This document shows, in pieces, positions 17,291-24,733 of a stretch of 64,000 nt of DNA (position 1 is the first letter of the stretch; every line of letters begins with the position of its first letter). Position numbers and translations under genes: made by a program. The notes beneath the pieces are model-generated. The model did no database searches. It saw only the letters and a list, made by a program, of their open reading frames with translations, and was not told the origin of the DNA. The stretch spans positions 1 through 64,000 of the forward strand of contig DKFJ01000008.1 of assembly GCA_002452335.1 (NCBI GenBank), given 5' to 3'. The DNA comes from Deferribacteraceae bacterium UBA6799 (lineage in GTDB: Bacteria > Chrysiogenota > Deferribacteres > Deferribacterales > Geovibrionaceae).

Positions 17291-18807
17291 ATCACATACA
17301 CAACCGGGCACTGCTGATAAACCTGACGGAAGAGACCTCGGAGATAATCGAAACGGGGGATGCTGTCTACAGAAAGTTTTTTGGCGGGAGAGGGATGTGC
17401 GGATACTATCTGAATCGTTTTCTGGAAGACGACCCCATAATTTTTCATTCCGGTCTTTTTGCCGGCACTGACATCAGCGGAAGCGGCCGATGCTCGGTGG
17501 CGCATGTCTCTCCGCACACCGGAGGACTGTTCCGTTCAGATTTCGGCGGGGATTTTTCCATCTCACTGAAACATGCCGGGTACGACGGGCTGATCATCAC
17601 CGGAAAACTCGAAGAAAAGAAATCCATAATCATAGACCATAGAGTTCTGCTGGGCAGAGCGCCGGACAGAGGATATTCGTCTGTAACCCCTGGTGCATCC
17701 GCATGGGAGGGCGTAACCTACGCCGGAATAATATGCGATGGTTCGTTCAATGCCCACAGAGGCTCCACAGGATATGCTCTGGCACAGAAGAATATCGAGT
17801 CTGTCTGTATAAAACTGCCGGAAGAATCCGAACCGGAGACATTATCCGCCAATGAGGATATAGAGAGGCTGATAAACGCATCCCCCGCTCTAACCGGGCG
17901 TCTTGGCATATGCGGTTTCGGCACTGCCGCCCTGTACGATCTGGCTTACAGCAGAAAGATGCTCCCCCATAATTTTTTCGGCTCTGTCCCTGACGGCAGG
18001 GTAAACGCTCACAGCTTTCTGAGCGGGCACGATGTAATACACTACACCTGCGCTCCATGCGGAGTGGGATGCAAAAAGAACATCAACGGTGAAAAACTCC
18101 CCGAATATGACGATTTCGCCGCTCTGTCCGCTGTAGGACTGGCTGACGCCGAAAGTTTCTACGAATGTTTCAGCAAGGGATACGATGCCGTAACTCTGGC
18201 TCACAATATAGATTTCTACCGCAAAAACATCAGAGATGACGACCCCAAAGAGCTTCTGATGAACCTGAACAGATACAAAGAACTGAAAACATCCGGAAAC
18301 GGGCTCTCCGTGAAGGGACTGGAGATTCCGTCGCTGGACCCCAGAGGCGCCTGCGGAGTGGCTCTGGGATACGCATCCGCCACTAACGGAGCGGACTATA
18401 TGAGCGCTATGGCGCATACCCACGAAATACTCAGAAAACCAGTGCCCACAGACAGACACTCGTTCGAAGGCAAAGCGTATCTGAACTATACACTGGAGAA
18501 CGTGAAAGCCGCTCTGGACAGTCTCGTCCCCTGCTCATACATGATGTTCGCAGTATCGGCAGAAGAATACGCAAAGGCTCTGACAGAGCTGACAGGAGAA
18601 GATTTCTCCTCCGCCTCTCTGGCAGAGGCAGGTGAAAACATCTGGATGAACGAGATACAGATAATCAGACGACTGGACATAGAAACTGCCTCTGACATCC
18701 TGCCGGACGTCTTTTTCAGCGAAGGCGCAAACGGTCACAATCCTCTGGACAGAGGAGCGTTCGACAAAGAGATGAAAAGATACCACAGACTCAGAGGGCT
18801 TCTATGA
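17287..18807 (+). CDS. Aldehyde:ferredoxin oxidoreductase-like tungsto/molybdopterin enzyme
   Basis: The 506-residue protein belongs to the AOR family, which oxidises aldehydes to carboxylates with ferredoxin through a bis-pterin W or Mo centre and one [4Fe-4S] cluster. The N-terminal pterin-binding region is clear (KFFGGRGMCGYYL near 29, SGSGRCSVAHVSPHTGG near 65, AGYDGLIITGK near 97). Cluster cysteines appear as CAPCGVGC near 256-263, with the fourth in DSLVPC near 417. PEYDDFAALSAVGL near 271 holds the family's active-site Glu, and DPRGACGVALGYA near 354 is typical. At 506 residues it is about 100 shorter than classic AOR, with trimmed loops. It overlaps mtnA and the aldolase gene by four bases each; moeA lies nearby. 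Confidence 0.88.
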   Translation: MNHIHNRALLINLTEETSEIIETGDAVYRKFFGGRGMCGYYLNRFLEDDPIIFHSGLFAGTDISGSGRCSVAHVSPHTGGLFRSDFGGDFSISLKHAGYDGLIITGKLEEKKSIIIDHRVLLGRAPDRGYSSVTPGASAWEGVTYAGIICDGSFNAHRGSTGYALAQKNIESVCIKLPEESEPETLSANEDIERLINASPALTGRLGICGFGTAALYDLAYSRKMLPHNFFGSVPDGRVNAHSFLSGHDVIHYTCAPCGVGCKKNINGEKLPEYDDFAALSAVGLADAESFYECFSKGYDAVTLAHNIDFYRKNIRDDDPKELLMNLNRYKELKTSGNGLSVKGLEIPSLDPRGACGVALGYASATNGADYMSAMAHTHEILRKPVPTDRHSFEGKAYLNYTLENVKAALDSLVPCSYMMFAVSAEEYAKALTELTGEDFSSASLAEAGENIWMNEIQIIRRLDIETASDILPDVFFSEGANGHNPLDRGAFDKEMKRYHRLRGLL

Positions 18808-19982
18808 GAAGCCTTACATCTAAATACCTGAATAAGCTGAAAGACAGTAAGCTGGCTTACGATGCTGTTTACATTTTCAATGACGGTGAATCCGGATTCG
18901 ATGGAAGCATCAACCCGGACAACGCCCTGATAGAGACTATGAGGGAGCTGAAGACTCCACTGCTCTTCTTCGGACGTCCGGCTGAGCCGTTTTTTTCGGC
19001 GCTTAACGCGGTTGCGGAGCACGGCGATTTTTCCCCCAACGATTCCGAGACCAGAACTTTTCTTCACACTGTCCCAGTTGCAGACTCGTTCGACCCGCAG
19101 ACGCTGGCAGGTCTTCTGAAAAAGCGCAAAGCGGTCTATATAAAAGACAGAGGAATAGTAACCTCCGCCCCCTATGGAGCGGAACAGGGCTACATCTATT
19201 TCTGCTCTGTGTGCTTCTCAGGATTTGTGAAATTTTTCTCTGACGCCGGGGAAAAAGCTCTTCTGAAACAACCCTACAACAGAGAATTGGTAAGCAGGCT
19301 TATCAAACAATATACAGAGTTCATGCCAAAGATACAGGCACCTGACCTGATGACAGAGATAATGTCTTCAGACGAATCGATCATATCCGCCATGGCTCAG
19401 GCAGGAAGAGCTACAGTGGACATGGGGCTGGTGGATTCATTCTTCGGCAATATATCCTGTCTGTATAATGACAGAATATTTATCTCCCGCACTGGAAGCA
19501 GTCTGGACGAGCTGGAGAACGAAACCGATATATGCCCTGTGGACGAATCGAGCTGTCAGGGACTGACGGCATCCAGCGAACTGGCAACCCACAAAAAGAT
19601 ATACGAACAGACAGACAGCCGTGTGATACTGCACGCCCACCCCAGATTCAGCGTGATAATGTCTATGATGTGCGCCGAAGACTGCGCAAACAGAGGCCGG
19701 TGCCACTATGCGTGCGACAGAGAAAGATTTCTGGGTGATGTTCCGATCGTACCCGGAGAAGTGGGCAACGGAAAAAGAGCCATGGTGAACACTGTGCCGG
19801 ACGCCGTACAGCGGCACGGAAGCGCTATAGTGTACGGACACGGCGTTTTCACCGTGTCCGCATCCGATTTCAACGATGCCTTCAGAAAACTGGTCGCAAC
19901 AGAGACCAGAGCCCTGAGGCTATATCATCATCTTACTTGCCAGCCAGACGCTGACGAGATCGCCTTTTTTGATTCCTTCTGA
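18804..19982 (+). CDS. Class II aldolase/adducin-family protein with extra N-terminal domain
   Basis: The 392-residue protein has a C-terminal class II aldolase domain (about 185-390): SFFGNISC near 213, SRTGSSLDEL near 232, ASSELATHKKIYEQ near 254, zinc ligands HAHPRF near 276 and YGHGVF near 352. Enzymes of this family split ribulose 1-phosphates to DHAP and an aldehyde (FucA, MtnB-like, Ald2). The first 180 residues are unusual; AVYIKDRGIVTSAPYGAEQG near 112 resembles the end of another aldolase domain with the zinc-binding His lost, so it may be a decayed tandem copy. It is the last gene of the six-gene operon and overlaps moeA tail-to-tail by 63 bases. Confidence 0.87.
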   Translation: MRSLTSKYLNKLKDSKLAYDAVYIFNDGESGFDGSINPDNALIETMRELKTPLLFFGRPAEPFFSALNAVAEHGDFSPNDSETRTFLHTVPVADSFDPQTLAGLLKKRKAVYIKDRGIVTSAPYGAEQGYIYFCSVCFSGFVKFFSDAGEKALLKQPYNRELVSRLIKQYTEFMPKIQAPDLMTEIMSSDESIISAMAQAGRATVDMGLVDSFFGNISCLYNDRIFISRTGSSLDELENETDICPVDESSCQGLTASSELATHKKIYEQTDSRVILHAHPRFSVIMSMMCAEDCANRGRCHYACDRERFLGDVPIVPGEVGNGKRAMVNTVPDAVQRHGSAIVYGHGVFTVSASDFNDAFRKLVATETRALRLYHHLTCQPDADEIAFFDSF

Positions 19983-21086
19983 GTCCTCGGGTATAACAGT
20001 CACACAGGGAAATCCCTTACCGTTCATACAGACGGACGCCTTGCCCTCTTCGTTCACGGTGAGCCATGTGCTGACCAGCCCTGCCAGACCTTTTTTCTTT
20101 GTCTTGTCAAAGTTAGAATAGCCTACTATCGGTCCTGTTTTCAGCCCGTGCCATTTGCGGATGGCCTGAACCAGAAAAATCTCTGAACATGCTATAGCTC
20201 CGGCAGGTGAGCCGGGGAACATGAAAAGAGGTTTGCCGCCTAACAATCCGAAACGGAATGTCTTTCCGGGGGACATGCGCACGCCCTCCACAAAGATCTC
20301 TCCGCCCATTTCCAGCACACAGAATTTCAGCAGGTCATACTGGCTGTGCCCTGTACCGCCGAATGTAACGACCATGTCGCACTCCATGGCGGCCTTTTTC
20401 ATTGTTTTGGAGAGTTCGCCCTCATCATCAGGCACAACTCCATAATATTTCATCTCAGCTTCGAATATACGCAGCAGTCCTGCCATGTGATAATAGTTGC
20501 TGTTCACTGTTCCTTTCTTGGAAAAATCCTCCACCAGCTCGTTTCCGGTGGATATAACACCGATCACAGGGTTTCTGACGCAGGCGAGCTTTTCGAGACG
20601 CATGCTGGCAAATACCTCCATCAGCCTGATGTCGACTCTTCTTCCCCTCTGCGCTATCACCTGTCCTTTAAAGACACTGGCGCCTGTCTCGGTGATGTGT
20701 CTCTTTCCATCATCATCTTTGGAATACGAAACGTTCTCGCCGCTTCTGCTTGCCTTTTCAAAAGGAACGACAAATTCGGTATTAACAGGAACCTTCGCCC
20801 CTGTGGCGACCCTGATGCACTCGCCTTTTTTCAGAGGCTTGTCATAGGTGTCCGCCGCGGAGAGCTCTTTGATTACGAGGCAAGTGCCCTCTGAGCCCCT
20901 GCCGACAGCATATCCGTCCATGCGGGATGTATCCGCTTCGGGCAGATCTGTGTCCGAAATGATGTCAGTAGCCAATACCCTGCCGGCAGCTGTGAGCAGC
21001 GGTATTTCCTCCGGCTTTCCGCCGGGCACGATAGATATTATTGTGTTAAATGCGTCTTCAAGTTTCATGCCCATATGATAATACAT
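19920..21086 (-). CDS. moeA: Molybdopterin molybdenumtransferase MoeA
   Basis: The protein (388 residues from the first start) inserts molybdate, or tungstate in W-users, into adenylylated molybdopterin. Motifs: SRMDGYAVG near 53, RVATGAKVP near 90, ISTGNELVE near 170, the MoCF-binding stretch VVTFGGTGHSQYDLLKF near 238, and SPGKTFRFGLLGGKPLFMFPGSPAGA split around 271-296. Three in-frame starts exist (21086, 21074, 21068); none has a strong ribosome site, and the shortest (MKLEDAF) best fits the family N-terminus. Its 3' end overlaps the aldolase gene by 63 bases. Proximity to the AOR gene suggests it serves that enzyme's cofactor, though MoeA acts on all such enzymes. Confidence 0.93.
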   Translation of the reverse strand: MYYHMGMKLEDAFNTIISIVPGGKPEEIPLLTAAGRVLATDIISDTDLPEADTSRMDGYAVGRGSEGTCLVIKELSAADTYDKPLKKGECIRVATGAKVPVNTEFVVPFEKASRSGENVSYSKDDDGKRHITETGASVFKGQVIAQRGRRVDIRLMEVFASMRLEKLACVRNPVIGVISTGNELVEDFSKKGTVNSNYYHMAGLLRIFEAEMKYYGVVPDDEGELSKTMKKAAMECDMVVTFGGTGHSQYDLLKFCVLEMGGEIFVEGVRMSPGKTFRFGLLGGKPLFMFPGSPAGAIACSEIFLVQAIRKWHGLKTGPIVGYSNFDKTKKKGLAGLVSTWLTVNEEGKASVCMNGKGFPCVTVIPEDSEGIKKGDLVSVWLASKMMI

Positions 21087-21160
21087 TTTCGCTGATTTTA
21101 AAATAGACTTAGAAAAAAAGTTAAAAATATTATATAATAAGAGGCAGACAGGTTCTTTAT

Positions 21161-23164
21161 ATGAAAAAAATTTTAATTTTTACAAAAAAATCTAACTTCT
21201 TTGATACTTCAGACATTCTTTGCGGACTGATGTCATCATTCTATACTGTTTCCGACACGGATGAGTGCATCTCTATGCTGACAGATTCCGCCGTCTCCGG
21301 ACTGCTTCTGGACGCTTCCGGCAGCCCTGATGAGTGTTTTCAGATCCTGTCGGACATGGAAAAACAGGGAATATATATCCACACGGCGGTATACATCACA
21401 GACGACCGCTATTTCGCCGAATTCTCAGGTCTGGGCATAACATCCTTTCTGACAGACAAAAACGTGAAAAGAGCCATCTGCTCCGTATTCGGGCTGGGGG
21501 AAGACGCCGGCAGAAAGAACAGCATAGTCCACCGTCTGGTGAACAGGCTGCGCAGTCTGGCGGAATCTCTGGAACAGGGTGTGATCCTGCTGGATTCCGA
21601 GAACAGGATAGTCTTCGCCAACAAAGCCGGATCAGACATGACAAAAATGTCCGTAAAAGAGATAATGAAAAAAAGACTGGACGATATCTTTCTGTCTCAT
21701 CCCTATTCGCCGGAATCGAAACAATCCGCGGTATATGAGCAGAAGGAGCACACTCTGGCGGACGGAACAGTATTGACACTGGACAGCACCATCACGCCGG
21801 CATATGAAAGGGACGAATTCTCCGGAAACATCATCATCTTCAGCAAGCCCACCGGACACGCTCTGGACAGGGAAAAGGAGCTGGAGCTGCTGAGGTTTCA
21901 GGAGAAATACCACTCCACGCAGCAGGCCGCCGCTTTTAAAAAACAGATGCTGGTGATAAAAGACGAAGTGTCCGGCACGGTGACCGGACGGTATGGTTTC
22001 GAGACTTATTTCAAACCGCTGGATATCATGAGCGGCGACATCTATGGTTCTATCAATATCAAGGACGGGCGCTGCCTGCTCTATATCATAGACGCCATGG
22101 GCAAGGGACTCTCCGCTTCCGTCACGGCTCTTCAGTCCAGTTCGTTCATCAATCACTCTGTGGAGATGTCCATCATCAAGAACGACTTCAGCCTGTCGGG
22201 CATGCTGACGCACTTCATCCACTACATCAGAGACAGAATAATGGACGAGGAGGCGCTCTGCGCTGTTTTCGCCCTGATAGACACCAACACGGACAACCTG
22301 TATGTTTCCAGCTTCGGCATGCCGCCCATTCTGGCATGTCACACAGACGGCACAGTGACACGGCTGAAAACTCCGAACATGCCTATCATGCGCTTCATGG
22401 CTAATAAGGAGATAACGAAATTCCCTCTGGCGGATATAGAAAAACTGCTGATATATTCCGACGGTCTGTCCGAGTCCGTGGGCAATGACGGCTCACTGTT
22501 CTTCACCAGACTGCCGGAAGTATTCGGCGCATCCGGGACCAAAAAGCACTTTCTGAAAAGGGTCAACAGCGAGATAACCACCAATGACGACGACATGACC
22601 TTCTTTTTTGTCAGCACTCTTCCGAAGGAGTTTGAAAAACAGGAAAACTTCTCCGTGAAATCGTCCGTGTCCGAGATACAGCAGGCTTCTGAAAAAGTAT
22701 TTGATTTCATGAGAAAGAACGAGATAGGCGAAGACGAGGTAACCACATTCGAGTTCGCCATGCAGGAGATGCTGATGAACGCTCTGGAGCACGGCAGTTT
22801 CGGCATCAGCTTCAGCCAGAAGCAGGAGATGATAGTATCCGGAAACTACGACTCGGTGCTCTCTATAAAATCATCCGACGGCTCACCCGATCATGACAAA
22901 GACATAGACATCATCTGCCGGCTGACTCCGTTGAAGGACGGACGCAGAACACTGATCATCACCATATCCGACACCGGACAGGGATTCAGCGTTTCAGAGA
23001 TATTCAAGTTCAACAGCTTTGACGGGAATCTGTGTCATGCGGGAAAAGAGAAATATAACGGAAGAGGGATCTTCATAACGGATAATCTGGTGGACGGTCT
23101 CTTTTATAACGAGCGGGGAAACACTGTTCACATCATCAGGATTCTTGACAGTCAGCATATTTAG
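21161..23164 (+). CDS. SpoIIE-type PP2C phosphatase with PAS and HATPase domains
   Basis: The 667-residue cytosolic signalling protein has four visible parts. A receiver-like domain (1-115) keeps a phosphoacceptor-like Asp51 but lacks the acidic pair, so it is probably degenerate. A PAS domain spans about 128-245 (LEQGVILLDSENRIVFANKA). A SpoIIE/RsbU-type PP2C phosphatase spans about 285-500 (DIMSGDIYGSINI, IIDAMGKGLSASV, LLIYSDGLSES). A C-terminal RsbW-like HATPase (515-665) shows MQEMLMNALEHGSF and SDTGQGF. Combining the phosphatase and anti-sigma kinase halves of a partner-switching module in one protein predicts control of a STAS-domain antagonist, which is not in this window. It overlaps the convergent kinase gene by 29 bases. 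Confidence 0.9.
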   Translation: MKKILIFTKKSNFFDTSDILCGLMSSFYTVSDTDECISMLTDSAVSGLLLDASGSPDECFQILSDMEKQGIYIHTAVYITDDRYFAEFSGLGITSFLTDKNVKRAICSVFGLGEDAGRKNSIVHRLVNRLRSLAESLEQGVILLDSENRIVFANKAGSDMTKMSVKEIMKKRLDDIFLSHPYSPESKQSAVYEQKEHTLADGTVLTLDSTITPAYERDEFSGNIIIFSKPTGHALDREKELELLRFQEKYHSTQQAAAFKKQMLVIKDEVSGTVTGRYGFETYFKPLDIMSGDIYGSINIKDGRCLLYIIDAMGKGLSASVTALQSSSFINHSVEMSIIKNDFSLSGMLTHFIHYIRDRIMDEEALCAVFALIDTNTDNLYVSSFGMPPILACHTDGTVTRLKTPNMPIMRFMANKEITKFPLADIEKLLIYSDGLSESVGNDGSLFFTRLPEVFGASGTKKHFLKRVNSEITTNDDDMTFFFVSTLPKEFEKQENFSVKSSVSEIQQASEKVFDFMRKNEIGEDEVTTFEFAMQEMLMNALEHGSFGISFSQKQEMIVSGNYDSVLSIKSSDGSPDHDKDIDIICRLTPLKDGRRTLIITISDTGQGFSVSEIFKFNSFDGNLCHAGKEKYNGRGIFITDNLVDGLFYNERGNTVHIIRILDSQHI

Positions 23165-24548
23165 GCAGAACCACATGCACGTTGGCGCCCATGTCGGTAT
23201 TGCCCAGCATGACCTCGCCGCCCATCTGCTCGCTGAGCACCATCTTGACCATGAACAGACCTATACCGGCGCCCTTGCCCTCTCCTTTGGTGGAGTAATA
23301 CGGCTCAAAGGCTCTCTTCAGCACCTCGTCTGAAAAACCTTTTCCATTGTCTTCTATGTCCATGAAAACATTCTGCTCGTCACATCTGATCTTAACTTTC
23401 ACAAGACCTTTGATTTTACTGTCAGTTTTTTTCCGCTCCGCTACTGAGTCCAGAGCGTTGTATATGATATTCAGCACCGCATGCCGGAAATTGCCTACGT
23501 CTCCTCTGACAACCGCGGATTTAAATTTACAGTCGGGGCAGGTGAAGATATTTTTACAGTCGTAATGCTGTTTTTCGCATCCGCAGGAAAAAACCACGTC
23601 CACGCCGAGATAATAAATCTGAGCGCTCAGTATGTTCAGAACGTCCAGTATCTCGCTGATTATGTTTATCTTTGTATCATCTGAGCTGAATGAGAAGAAA
23701 TTTCTGAATTTGTCTATCGTGCCAGACATGTCTCTGATCAGCGAGCCTGTGACCTCATCGAACTCACGGAGATACTCCTCTGTGACTCCGCCTGAACGGC
23801 ATGTGTCCACCATATCCTGAACCTGAAGCCCCAGAGCGTTCAGAGGCTGACGCCAGTGGTGAGATATCGCCGTCAGCATGTTGCCCATATCGGCGAATTT
23901 TTTCGTATTTTCCAGTGTCTGTTCCTGAAGGTCTAGATTCAGCTTCCTGTAGTTGTTGCTGACCTCCATAAAAACGGACACGTCCCGCAGTGTGATGATT
24001 ATTCTGGCAGTATCCATCTTCACTGCGTTAGCGGAGATGAATATTATCCTGCCGCCCGCCATCATGCGGAGAGACGCCTCCGCTTTTTCTGTCTTCTCTA
24101 TCTGCATAAAGAAAGAATAGCATGCCTGAATGCTGTCCGGAGCCATCAGATCAGCCAGATTCAGCAGGGTCAGAGAGCTTCTGTCCTTACCCGACATCTG
24201 CTCCATAGCCGGATTGACCTCCGTAATCATACCTGTATGATCAGTGATCACCATAGGGTCCGGGGAATAGGTTATATAGTCATGATATCTCTTTTCCTGC
24301 TTCCGCAGGCTTTCCTGATAATAAAAAATCTGACCTATCAGGTATATGACAGTCGCTCCGTAAACACAGAAAAGCGCAGCGACAGATGATTTCTCCAGAA
24401 TCTCACGCATATAGCTGTCGTCAGCGAACGCGTTGTCCACATAGATGTCCGCCACCCAATACATTATCCCGCATACGAATGTCAGAGTTGTTATCGAAAT
24501 AGCTGTCCTGTTAAACAACTTATTTTCTTTTATATTCTTTAGTTCCAT
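23136..24548 (-). CDS. Membrane-bound PAS sensor histidine kinase with a cysteine cluster
   Basis: The 470-residue protein has two transmembrane helices (about 15-33 and 56-75) around a very short periplasmic loop, a PAS domain (90-195), a HisKA dimerisation segment with the phosphoacceptor His230 in AISHHWRQPLN, and an HATPase domain (N box near Asn364, DNGKGF near 400, GAGIGLFMVK near 426). Between the HisKA and N box lies an unusual cysteine-rich insert (Cys322, 324, 331, 337, 340; CGC...CPDC), which could bind zinc or an iron-sulfur cluster and make the kinase redox- or metal-responsive. No response regulator is adjacent. It is divergent from the chemoreceptor. Confidence 0.92.
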   Translation of the reverse strand: MELKNIKENKLFNRTAISITTLTFVCGIMYWVADIYVDNAFADDSYMREILEKSSVAALFCVYGATVIYLIGQIFYYQESLRKQEKRYHDYITYSPDPMVITDHTGMITEVNPAMEQMSGKDRSSLTLLNLADLMAPDSIQACYSFFMQIEKTEKAEASLRMMAGGRIIFISANAVKMDTARIIITLRDVSVFMEVSNNYRKLNLDLQEQTLENTKKFADMGNMLTAISHHWRQPLNALGLQVQDMVDTCRSGGVTEEYLREFDEVTGSLIRDMSGTIDKFRNFFSFSSDDTKINIISEILDVLNILSAQIYYLGVDVVFSCGCEKQHYDCKNIFTCPDCKFKSAVVRGDVGNFRHAVLNIIYNALDSVAERKKTDSKIKGLVKVKIRCDEQNVFMDIEDNGKGFSDEVLKRAFEPYYSTKGEGKGAGIGLFMVKMVLSEQMGGEVMLGNTDMGANVHVVLPKYADCQES

Positions 24549-24637
24549 ATACTAATTGTTATTGGATTTTTGCGATATGTCAAATAAACTTTTCAGCAAA
24601 ATAAATGTAAATTATCAGAATATTAATCAGTTATTTG

Positions 24638-24646
24638 TGTTATAAT
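24638..24646 (+). promoter_or_regulatory. Extended -10 promoter of the chemoreceptor gene
   Basis: TGT followed by a consensus TATAAT (24641..24646) gives an extended -10 without a clear -35. It lies about 90 bases before the ATG. The leader between shows no riboswitch that I recognise. Confidence 0.5.
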
Positions 24647-24733
24647 GATCTGTGTGGGTGACAGAATTTATTTTGCTGATTCATCAGAACGTTTTTCTTG
24701 CGGTTTACACAAGCAAATCAACGGGTGGTATGT

